This document shows, one piece after another, positions 1-5,546 of a DNA stretch of 6,227 bases. The notes under the pieces are model-generated. The model made no database searches. It had not been told where the DNA came from and saw only the letters and a list, made by a program, of their open reading frames with translations. The DNA is from CAZSTA01 sp964609495 [NCBI: uncultured bacterium]. GTDB taxonomy: Bacteria; CAZSTA01. The position numbers and the translations under genes are program-made. Location of the stretch: NCBI GenBank assembly GCA_964609495.1, contig CAZSTA010000142.1:1-6227 (forward strand), in the 5' to 3' direction. Numbering within the stretch: position 1 is the first letter of the stretch; each line of letters starts with the position of its first letter.

Positions 1-1244
1 GAGTGGAAGTAATTCGGATCCCTATCTATAGCTTTCTTATACCAGATGATCGCGTCATCGTAATCCCACCTATCATGATAGACTAACCCTATATCGTTGT
101 AGAGAGCCACATAATCGGGATTTATCTCTAAAGCCTTCTGATAATATTCTAAAGCCTTATCTAATTCCCAACGATCGTGATAGATCAGCGCCAGATTGCG
201 ATAAGCGTGGAAATAGTTGGGATCGAGCAGAGTCGCCCTCTCATACTCAACTATAGCGTTATCATAATCTCCCCAGTAGTGATATACTCGTCCTGTATCG
301 TTATGGACAGAGGCGATATTGGGATCGATCTCGGAAGCTCTCTTGAATTCCTCCAGGGCTTTCTCCATCTCTCCCATATCGTAATAAGTGAGTCCTAAGT
401 TACGATGAGCGTGGAAGTAATTAGGTTCAACCTCAATCGCTTTCCCGTAGTATTCAATAGCCTTATCATATTCTCCAAGATTTTCATAGATCAGCCCGAT
501 GTTATTATAGGCATGGTGATAGTTGGGATTGAACTCAATCGCCTTCTTATAATTGGCTAAAGCCTCATCATACTTGCCCAATCCATGGTAGGCTCTCCCC
601 AGCTCATTATAAGCATCTGGATACTGGGGATCCATCTCCAAAGCCATCTGAAGTTGAGGTATAGCGTCTTCATAGTTGCCTCGGTCATAATAGGAGATCC
701 CTAGCTTATAATAGGCATCCCTCAATCCGCGCTTTATTTTATCGCTGGGCACCGGTCTCAATTCCCAAGCTTTCTCATAGGAATCGATAGCGTTCTCCAA
801 TTCATAACGATCGAGGTAAACATCCCCCATCTTCTCATATACCTCGGCATAATTCGGCTTCAATTCCGCGGCCCGCTTATATTCATCCAGAGCTTTGTCC
901 ATCTCCCCTTCCTCATAGTAGAGATCTGCCAAATTCTTATGGCCATAGAAGAAGTTCGGGGCTATCTCTAAAGCCACTTTATAGAGAGTGATAGCTTTAT
1001 TAGCTCTCCCTTGTCCCTTATAGAGCGCCCCCAAAAGGGCATAAGCATTTAGCTGATTCTCATCTAGCCGTATAGCTTCATTCAATTCCTCCTCCGCCTT
1101 GTCCATATCACCTGCCAGGTAATATTTCCTACCCTGTTCATAATGCCTCGTAGCCTCCTCCTCCGATGAAGCAGATAGCACTACTCCCGCAGTAGTGAAG
1201 ATGAACGCGAGGACTAAACATAAAATCGTTATTCTCTTAAACAT
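1..1244 (-). CDS. Secreted tetratricopeptide-repeat (TPR) protein, C-terminus cut by the left window edge
   Basis: 414 codons are visible from ATG at 1244 and the frame is still open at base 1. The start is supported by a GGAGG-type site at about 1251-1257, six to seven bases upstream. Residues 1-25 form a signal peptide (MFKR, then a hydrophobic run to VVLSA), with likely cleavage near residue 25; there is no lipobox. From about residue 31 on, the protein is eleven consecutive 34-residue TPR units with the usual A-Y-x-x-L-G and Y-x-x-A-I/L patterns, most ending in Asp/Asn-Pro-Asn-Tyr. Unit 4 carries a short insertion (around VPSDKIKRGLRD). A twelfth unit begins at the edge. TPR arrays are helical scaffolds for protein-protein contact, here in the periplasm or outside the cell. 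It is the last visible gene of the run, 34 bases after the isomerase gene. The binding partner and any C-terminal domain are unknown. TPR identity is certain; the specific role is not. Confidence 0.95.
   Translation of the reverse strand, partial: MFKRITILCLVLAFIFTTAGVVLSASSEEEATRHYEQGRKYYLAGDMDKAEEELNEAIRLDENQLNAYALLGALYKGQGRANKAITLYKVALEIAPNFFYGHKNLADLYYEEGEMDKALDEYKRAAELKPNYAEVYEKMGDVYLDRYELENAIDSYEKAWELRPVPSDKIKRGLRDAYYKLGISYYDRGNYEDAIPQLQMALEMDPQYPDAYNELGRAYHGLGKYDEALANYKKAIEFNPNYHHAYNNIGLIYENLGEYDKAIEYYGKAIEVEPNYFHAHRNLGLTYYDMGEMEKALEEFKRASEIDPNIASVHNDTGRVYHYWGDYDNAIVEYERATLLDPNYFHAYRNLALIYHDRWELDKALEYYQKALEINPDYVALYNDIGLVYHDRWDYDDAIIWYKKAIDRDPNYFH
3..616 (-). repeat. TPR-encoding tandem repeats: 102-bp unit, with a 204-bp two-unit super-repeat
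   Basis: The anchor gtggaag/gtggaaa, encoding the end of an N-Y-F-H motif, begins at 3, 207 and 411, spaced exactly 204 bases, which is two TPR units. One unit class starts NYFHA(H/Y)RNL(G/A)L. The alternate class has HND(T)G or YNDIG at the same place. The alternation fades beyond about 515, where ordinary 102-bp TPR periodicity continues to about 1150. This points to duplication of two-TPR blocks. Confidence 0.8.
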
Positions 1245-1278
1245 CTCTATACCTCCTCCTTTTCTATTTTGGTTTCGA

Positions 1279-2151
1279 TTAAACTTCATTCCAAATTCTG
1301 ATTACTTCTTCTCTAGCCTCTAAGCAGGTTTGAATGGCCTGAGGTATATCGTTTCCCAAAAACTCCAAAACTATCGGCCCTTGATAATCCAAAGCCTTTA
1401 GTTTCCTAAAAACCTCTCTATAGTTTATCAGGTTGTTTCTATGTATCGGTTGGTGTTCAACGTAATCGGTGCTCCACATCTGAAGGACGCTGTTCATATG
1501 CACCTCTACGATCCTATGTTGGAAGTAATCTATCCAGACCTCGGGCATAACCCCTCCCATCGCCGCATGTCCGATATCCAGGTTTAACCCGAGTCGCTCG
1601 CTCCCCACTTGATCTATGATCCTTATCAGATTATCAAAGCTGGTCGTGACCTCATATCCCATAATCAGGTCATACTTCTCCGCGTACTCCGCGGCGATTA
1701 CTCCGAACTCGACATTCTTTCGAACGAACTCATCTGGAGAAACAACGAATCCCCAATCCGCTCTTCCAGTATGGAAAGTTACTATCTTGATCCCCAGATC
1801 GATTGCTAACTCGATGCACTCGATATATTGTCTTCTCGATTCCGCTCGCCAACCGTGATTTATACTCGCGATATTTATCCCTAGATGAGGGGAGTGAATC
1901 GTGCAAAAGGAGAAGATCTCCAGCTTCTTTCTAAGTAGCTCCCTCTCTTTCTTCCCGAAGCTACGAGGCCAAAGCCCTACATTCCTTATCGTATAAGGGG
2001 CTCCGATATTTCCCTGATAATCAGCGGGAACTAACTCGAATCCCTTAATACCTGCCTCATAAACCGCATCTATCGCCTGATATAAAGTCTCTCCGTATCT
2101 CGCTGGTAAGAAATGAGTTGACGCCCCAAAACGATCTTCGGTAAGTGGCAT
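1279..2151 (-). CDS. Sugar phosphate isomerase/epimerase-like TIM-barrel protein (xylose isomerase-like, AP_endonuc_2 family)
   Basis: The product is 290 residues, a usual full length for this family, with no signal peptide, so it is probably cytoplasmic. Barrel-strand motifs with potential metal or catalytic residues occur in order: KGFELV (Glu39), IHSPH (His86, His89), TFHTG (His127), GYEV (Glu167), LNLDIGHA (Asp192, His195), EVHMN (His218) and VLEF (Glu263). This set of Glu, Asp and His is the divalent-metal site expected in the family, whose members isomerise or epimerise sugars, inositols or keto-acids, with endonuclease IV as a relative. The substrate cannot be assigned. ATG at 2151 is preceded by AAAGGAG with about seven bases of spacing; another ATG at 2158 is out of frame. 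It lies 42 bases after the toroid protein gene and 34 before the TPR gene, probably in the same transcript. No obvious sugar-pathway partner is present. Confidence 0.9.
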   Translation of the reverse strand: MPLTEDRFGASTHFLPARYGETLYQAIDAVYEAGIKGFELVPADYQGNIGAPYTIRNVGLWPRSFGKKERELLRKKLEIFSFCTIHSPHLGINIASINHGWRAESRRQYIECIELAIDLGIKIVTFHTGRADWGFVVSPDEFVRKNVEFGVIAAEYAEKYDLIMGYEVTTSFDNLIRIIDQVGSERLGLNLDIGHAAMGGVMPEVWIDYFQHRIVEVHMNSVLQMWSTDYVEHQPIHRNNLINYREVFRKLKALDYQGPIVLEFLGNDIPQAIQTCLEAREEVIRIWNEV

Positions 2152-2162
2152 TATGCATCTCC

Positions 2163-2177
2163 TTTCCGTTATGGAAA
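2163..2177 (-). promoter_or_regulatory. Small hairpin abutting the Shine-Dalgarno of the isomerase gene
   Basis: In transcript sense TTTCC-ATAAC-GGAAA forms a 5-bp stem with a 5-base loop. Its 3' arm runs directly into the AAAGGAG ribosome-binding site of the gene starting at 2151. It could modulate access to the site, but the stem is short and has no T-tract, so it is neither a terminator nor a convincing regulator on its own. Confidence 0.25.
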
Positions 2178-2193
2178 ATAGAATTCAATCGCC

Positions 2194-3252
2194 CTAATCA
2201 TAACCATATTCTAGGGCAAGCAGACTATAGCAAGTTACCAACACCTTATTATCCTCCCACCATCTGCTACTTATGGAATTCACCCAATACCCTTCGGGAT
2301 GCTGGATGCTTACCAGCTTAGAGGAGAGGTCTTCATACCAGTTATGCGATACATCTTCCGCATCTATTATCACCGGTTCACCATAAGCCTTAAACGCCTT
2401 AGCCATCGTGTGATAATAGTAATAAAGCCCCTGCATACCTAATTCGGGATTCTCCTCTACCGTGTAGTTCTTCTTGATCCACCCTACCGCGGCCTGCACT
2501 CGGGGATCATCTTGAGCCACATTGGCATAGATAAAACTCCTCATTCCAGCGTAGGTCATACCTCCATAAGAGGTCGTTCCTCCTGCCTTACTTGCGCCCG
2601 GTTGATATACAAACCCTCCGTCGTTCTCAGCCCAAGGCTGATCATTCGACTCCTCGCGATTCTGGCATCTCTCCAGGAAGATAAGGGCTTTATCCCAAGT
2701 ATCCGAATTCTCTGGCAGATCGGTAGCCTTCAACGCTTCCAGTGCCCACTGAAGATTAGAAAGATCAGGTCTTCCACTCCCTCCATAACCTATTCCTCCG
2801 TAGGAGGGATCATCTATGGTATATCCCTCCCCTTCATCAAATTGAGCCTCTACTAGATAGCTCTGACCCTTCTGGATTATATCCTCAAAACCAGACTTAT
2901 CAGCCTTAACTAAGGCTATGAGGCAATTAGCAGTGTTGTAGTTAGGCAAGTCTCCCAAGCTGATCGAGCCATCCTCCTTAGCGTGAGACTTGATATACTC
3001 CAGAGCGGCTTTTAGGAAAGGTGTGTTAGCGTTATATTCTCCACTCGGACTTCTTAGGAAAGCTAAAGTAGCCAAAGCAGTGATCGCTGGATATGATTCC
3101 CAAGAGCCATCCTCCTCTTGTTGAGCTTTAAGCCAATTCAAGCCTCGCTGGATCGACTCCTCCACCCCATCAGCAAAAACTATAGATTTACCTGTCAATG
3201 TCAGGCAAAGAACGACTAAAATTAAAGTGACTATAAACCTCATCCTTATCAT
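2194..3252 (-). CDS. Secreted prenyltransferase/squalene-cyclase-repeat (alpha/alpha toroid) protein
   Basis: With the start at 3252 the product is 352 residues. Residues 1-27 are a signal peptide (MIRMRF, a hydrophobic core, then IVFA), with cleavage likely before Asp28. The mature part carries repeated helix pairs with Gln/Gly-rich turns typical of the terpenoid cyclase/prenyltransferase toroid: GLNWLKAQQEEDGSW (37-51), LEYIKSHAKEDGS (84-96), SYGGIGYGG (150-158), NLQWALEAL (166-174), FLERCQN (192-198), NDGGFVYQPG (210-219), SYGGMTYAGM (228-237), GLYYYYHT (275-282), IQHPEGYW (316-323) and VLVTCYSLLALE (337-348). No DxDD acid motif of squalene-hopene cyclase is present, so a cyclase reaction is not supported. 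A binding or scaffold role in the periplasm, or an unrecognised reaction, is possible. The same frame opens further upstream at ATG 3291, overlapping the YdjY-like stop by four bases. I prefer 3252 because only it has a strong Shine-Dalgarno and because it puts the signal peptide at the N-terminus. Confidence 0.88.
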   Translation of the reverse strand: MIRMRFIVTLILVVLCLTLTGKSIVFADGVEESIQRGLNWLKAQQEEDGSWESYPAITALATLAFLRSPSGEYNANTPFLKAALEYIKSHAKEDGSISLGDLPNYNTANCLIALVKADKSGFEDIIQKGQSYLVEAQFDEGEGYTIDDPSYGGIGYGGSGRPDLSNLQWALEALKATDLPENSDTWDKALIFLERCQNREESNDQPWAENDGGFVYQPGASKAGGTTSYGGMTYAGMRSFIYANVAQDDPRVQAAVGWIKKNYTVEENPELGMQGLYYYYHTMAKAFKAYGEPVIIDAEDVSHNWYEDLSSKLVSIQHPEGYWVNSISSRWWEDNKVLVTCYSLLALEYGYD

Positions 3253-3260
3253 CTGACCAT

Positions 3261-3267
3261 CCTCCTT
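3261..3267 (-). promoter_or_regulatory. Ribosome-binding site that decides the toroid-protein start
   Basis: In transcript sense AAGGAGG lies eight bases before ATG at 3252. The alternative upstream ATG at 3291 has no purine-rich site before it and would add 13 charged, non-signal residues. A further in-frame ATG at 3243 is too close to AAGGAGG to be improved by it and would shorten the signal peptide only slightly. Confidence 0.75.
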
Positions 3268-3287
3268 AAAGATAGATTTAGCCCTAC

Positions 3288-3953
3288 TCATTCAACTGCG
3301 GGCTTTATAGTTACTAATACCTTCGTTTCCCTCTCTGGAACCATATCAGAGTTGGCGCTGTAATTAACATCATCCGCTCCAGCGGGCAAGGGATTATCGA
3401 TGATCGCATTGGGAGCATAATAGGTGCTGATAAGCGCCCCTTCGAGCTCAGCCATAAAGACTCCATTTATAATCTGAGAGCCCAGAAACACCCAATTGGT
3501 ATGTTCCATCACCCCTTCCGCGATCAGATCATAGACTAGATCTTCTCCCTTCACTCTCCTAACCTTCTCGCCATCGTTCCATTCCACCCAGATCTCCAGC
3601 GGATCCCCTGCTGGAACCTCGCCTTCTCCCTCATATTCTATATTCTGTCCATACTCCAATCCCAATAATATCAAAGCTATCTGAAGGTGAATCGGCTCCG
3701 CATCCGTCACTAGGACGGTCTCATGATCTTTATAACCGCGAGTGGCAAGCAGATACTCGATCAATCCCGAAGCAAGATTTACCTCTCCCTCTATAACTAT
3801 CTTCCTCTCATTCTTATCAACGATCACCTCGCCCACCCGATACACACCACTAGATATCTGCACTATGGGCTGAACTTCGGTGTCATCGCCTTGAGCTAGC
3901 GCTATATTTGTAATAGCGAACAATATAATAATAACGATCTTACTACCTTTCAT
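3288..3953 (-). CDS. Secreted YdjY-domain-like protein
   Basis: The product is 221 residues. Residues 1-20 are a signal peptide (MKGSK, hydrophobic core, NIALA), with cleavage likely before Gln21. The mature protein matches the pattern I associate with the YdjY domain, a family of unknown function common in secreted proteins of Planctomycetota-like bacteria: a beta-strand with IVIEGEVN (52-59), LVTDAEPIHLQIALILLGL (81-99), a Pro-rich linker AGDPLEIWVEWNDG, NWVFLGSQ, a Glu/Ala-rich strand ending in EGALIS, PNAIIDNPLP and a final strand VLVTIKP. No catalytic motif is apparent. Its ATG has a strong GGAGGAG site just upstream, placed inside the end of the permease gene. The two coding regions overlap by 11 bases, so translation is probably coupled. 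The gene sits between the permease and the toroid protein, suggesting that the three act together at the envelope. The family assignment is from memory of its motifs. Confidence 0.85.
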   Translation of the reverse strand: MKGSKIVIIILFAITNIALAQGDDTEVQPIVQISSGVYRVGEVIVDKNERKIVIEGEVNLASGLIEYLLATRGYKDHETVLVTDAEPIHLQIALILLGLEYGQNIEYEGEGEVPAGDPLEIWVEWNDGEKVRRVKGEDLVYDLIAEGVMEHTNWVFLGSQIINGVFMAELEGALISTYYAPNAIIDNPLPAGADDVNYSANSDMVPERETKVLVTIKPAVE

Positions 3954-4680
3954 TTCTCCTCCTCGCTTTCAAAACTAAGATCGCACTAGAGATTAATAGA
4001 GCAGATATCGAGATATAGAAGAGAGCGACCTTTATCCAAGAGGGATAATGAAATCTATAGGAGGCAATAGGTGATAGGTTATAAATTAGAGGGATACGCA
4101 TAAAATCTAAATCTATAGCTGAATATACCGCTACAAAAGGGTTTAAAAATAGAACTGTTTGTATTAAAGGATATGGTCTATACAAGCTCTCGATTAGAGG
4201 TCCCGCTAGAATAATCCCTCCTGATAACAGGAAGATTATAAGATAAGTTATGGATAAAGATACATAAAGCTTGTTAAAGAAAGTTGACCAGAAGAAACCC
4301 AGAGTCCCGAAACTTAGGATAAATACCAGAAGGAGCAGGTAACTTGAAGTCAGCTTGATAGGAGGAAGTCCCTTCGAGTTCAAATTGATGATAAGAGATA
4401 TTAAGAATGCCACTACCTGCAAGGAGGTCAGGGAAACTAAAGAAATCACTAAACTAGAGAAGAGAGAGTTATCTCTCTTGACATTGATCAGATTCGAAGT
4501 TAGGAGAGGACTCAGAATTAGAACTATAAGCATCTCTAAAAACAATATATTGATTAGGAGATGTTCCCCTATCCTCTGCCAATTGCTGAAAGAACGAGTT
4601 CTTTTCCAAACGAGCAAAGCTAGAATTAAGAGTAGTAAAAGATGAATTAAATGAGAGAGCTTAATGAATTTCTTATTCAC
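3943..4680 (-). CDS. ABC-2-type transporter permease-like integral membrane protein
   Basis: The product is 245 residues and strongly hydrophobic. Six membrane spans can be drawn at roughly 11-25, 41-61, 76-98, 111-131, 139-160 and 217-237. Features that recall ABC-2 permeases are the order of spans, the polar loop after span 2 (SNLINVKRDNSLFSS, where family members have an E-R-x-x-G-T-type loop), and the segment FLNPFVAVYSAI (about residues 178-189), similar to the LNPF motif before the last span. Such permeases pair with a separate ABC ATPase to export lipids, polysaccharides or drugs or to act in cell-surface assembly; no ATPase is visible here. The start is GTG at 4680 with AGAGG seven bases upstream. 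An in-frame stop (TAA at 4686-4684) immediately precedes it, so no longer start exists. The C-terminus (KARRRNER) is basic and overlaps the YdjY-like start. AT content is higher than in neighbours, mostly explained by Leu and Ile codons. The substrate is unknown. Confidence 0.8.
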   Translation of the reverse strand: MNKKFIKLSHLIHLLLLLILALLVWKRTRSFSNWQRIGEHLLINILFLEMLIVLILSPLLTSNLINVKRDNSLFSSLVISLVSLTSLQVVAFLISLIINLNSKGLPPIKLTSSYLLLLVFILSFGTLGFFWSTFFNKLYVSLSITYLIIFLLSGGIILAGPLIESLYRPYPLIQTVLFLNPFVAVYSAIDLDFMRIPLIYNLSPIASYRFHYPSWIKVALFYISISALLISSAILVLKARRRNER

Positions 4681-4751
4681 TTGTTAACCTCTGCTCTGAG
4701 TCGGATTATTACTCTTCAGTGGGATGGCCTTAAACTTCCCTTTCTCCCCAC
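4681..4751. other. 71-base gap between the GDPD and permease genes
   Basis: In transcript sense this holds the weak AGAGG site of the permease GTG (4692-4688) and a TAATAAT-like box preceded, at a 17-base spacing, by TTTAAG. The latter could be a poor sigma-70 promoter but matches the -35 consensus badly. A GTGGG/CCCAC pair with a loop of more than 20 bases is present but has no T-tract, so no terminator is called. Confidence 0.3.
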
Positions 4752-5468
4752 TTATGATTGTAATTCCTTCATTAGCATAGAGACTCGATTGCAGATAATT
4801 CCATCTACCCCTATATTCTTCAGGCGTCTGATGATCCTTCTAGTCCTTCCGTTGGGGGTTCTATCACTGATACCAACTATGACTGGGAATCCCTTCTTCT
4901 GTATATTTCTAACTAAGCGGGGATAAACTTTATCGGGCTGAGTGAGAACGAAGCGATTTTTGGTCTCTTCAAGTCCCCTCTGAAATTGTTTCAAAGAGCA
5001 ACTTGTTTTAAACTCGCTGTCCAATGAGCGAATCCTTGCTTTAGCATCCGAATATCCTATTATCATCACTTCCTTCACAATTTTCCGCAAGGTCTCCACT
5101 ATCCTATCCTCAAAGCTCGGATATAACTCCGAATTTCCTTTAGCCTCAAGCACCATTCCCACTTTACCTCTAACTAAATCTATGACTTCTTCTAAAGTTG
5201 GAATCCTCTCCTCGGAAAATTCCGCATTAAACCAAGAGCCAGCATCCAACTCTTTCAATTCAGTGAGGCTCATCTCTCCTACTACTCCGCTTCCATCAGT
5301 AGTACGATCAACCTTGTCATCATGGATTACAACCAGATGACCATCAGCACTCTGCCGAACATCAAGCTCTATCATATCCGCAGATAGTTCGATAGCCTTC
5401 CTAAAAGCGATGAGCGTATTTTCAGGAGCGATAGATGAAGCCCCTCTATGAGCGATCTTTAAGGTCAT
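4752..5468 (-). CDS. Glycerophosphodiester phosphodiesterase (GDPD) family protein
   Basis: The product is 238 residues, normal for short cytoplasmic GDPDs of the UgpQ type, with no signal peptide. Family enzymes hydrolyse glycerophosphodiesters, such as phospholipid head-group remnants, to glycerol-3-phosphate and an alcohol using a divalent metal. Visible catalytic elements are HRGASSIAPENT (7-18, with His7, Arg8, Glu16, Asn17), IELDVR (Glu34, Asp36 as metal ligands), VVIHDD with general acid/base His49, DRTTDGSG (54-61), the LDAGSWF insert motif (74-80), RIPTLEEV (88-95) and LEAKG (Glu108, Lys110). The C-terminal IGVDGIICNR is also typical. The usual strand near the C-terminus with V-W-T-V-N-D is replaced by VIVGISDRT (196-204), so the substrate pocket may differ. 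ATG at 5468 has GAGG nine bases upstream, directly after a nested inverted repeat. It is 71 bases before the permease gene. A link to phospholipid turnover at the envelope is plausible but inferred. Confidence 0.93.
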   Translation of the reverse strand: MTLKIAHRGASSIAPENTLIAFRKAIELSADMIELDVRQSADGHLVVIHDDKVDRTTDGSGVVGEMSLTELKELDAGSWFNAEFSEERIPTLEEVIDLVRGKVGMVLEAKGNSELYPSFEDRIVETLRKIVKEVMIIGYSDAKARIRSLDSEFKTSCSLKQFQRGLEETKNRFVLTQPDKVYPRLVRNIQKKGFPVIVGISDRTPNGRTRRIIRRLKNIGVDGIICNRVSMLMKELQS

Positions 5469-5484
5469 AAGGTATTTCCTCGGT

Positions 5485-5546
5485 GATAACTATCTTGGAG
5501 GCACTTAAGCTCCAACCCTTCCCTCTTAAGGAGAAGAATAGTTATT
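5485..5546. promoter_or_regulatory. Nested inverted repeat with two CTTAAG palindromes (possible three-way-junction RNA or operator)
   Basis: Outer arms ATAACTAT (5486-5493) and ATAGTTAT (5538-5545) are perfect complements, extended by a G-T pair. Inside is a hairpin TTGGAG (5495-5500) / CTCCAA (5510-5515), then a weaker one, CTT..CTC / GAGAAG, around 5518-5536. Each inner loop holds the palindrome CTTAAG, at 5504-5509 and 5525-5530, exactly 21 bases apart. The element spans the repeat-protein stop (5542-5544) and ends four bases before the GAGG site of the GDPD gene. It lacks a T-tract, so a simple intrinsic terminator is unlikely. A dimeric-regulator operator, an RNA processing site or a translational control structure are alternatives. 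Confidence 0.4.

Noticed and set aside
177-398. Plus-strand open frame of 73 residues
   Set aside because: It lies wholly inside the TPR gene on the opposite strand, has no ribosome-binding site and shows no recognisable domain; it is a by-product of the repeat composition.
2512-2856. Plus-strand open frame of 114 residues
   Set aside because: It is antisense to the clearly coding toroid gene, whose motifs are conserved, and has a low-complexity translation without domain features.
3943-4680. AT-rich permease gene as recently acquired DNA
   Set aside because: Hand counts of two 60-base samples gave about 32 and 38 percent GC versus about 47 percent in neighbours, but hydrophobic codons (TTA, ATA, ATT) explain much of it and the gene is embedded in overlaps with its neighbour, with no mobile-element remnants.
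4681-4751. Intrinsic terminator or promoter before the permease gene
   Set aside because: The only inverted repeat has a loop of over 20 bases and no T-tract, and the -10-like box has a poor -35 partner; neither is strong enough to call.
4651-4926. Plus-strand open frame across the gap between the permease and GDPD genes
   Set aside because: It overlaps both well-supported minus-strand genes, has no plausible start signal and no family resemblance.
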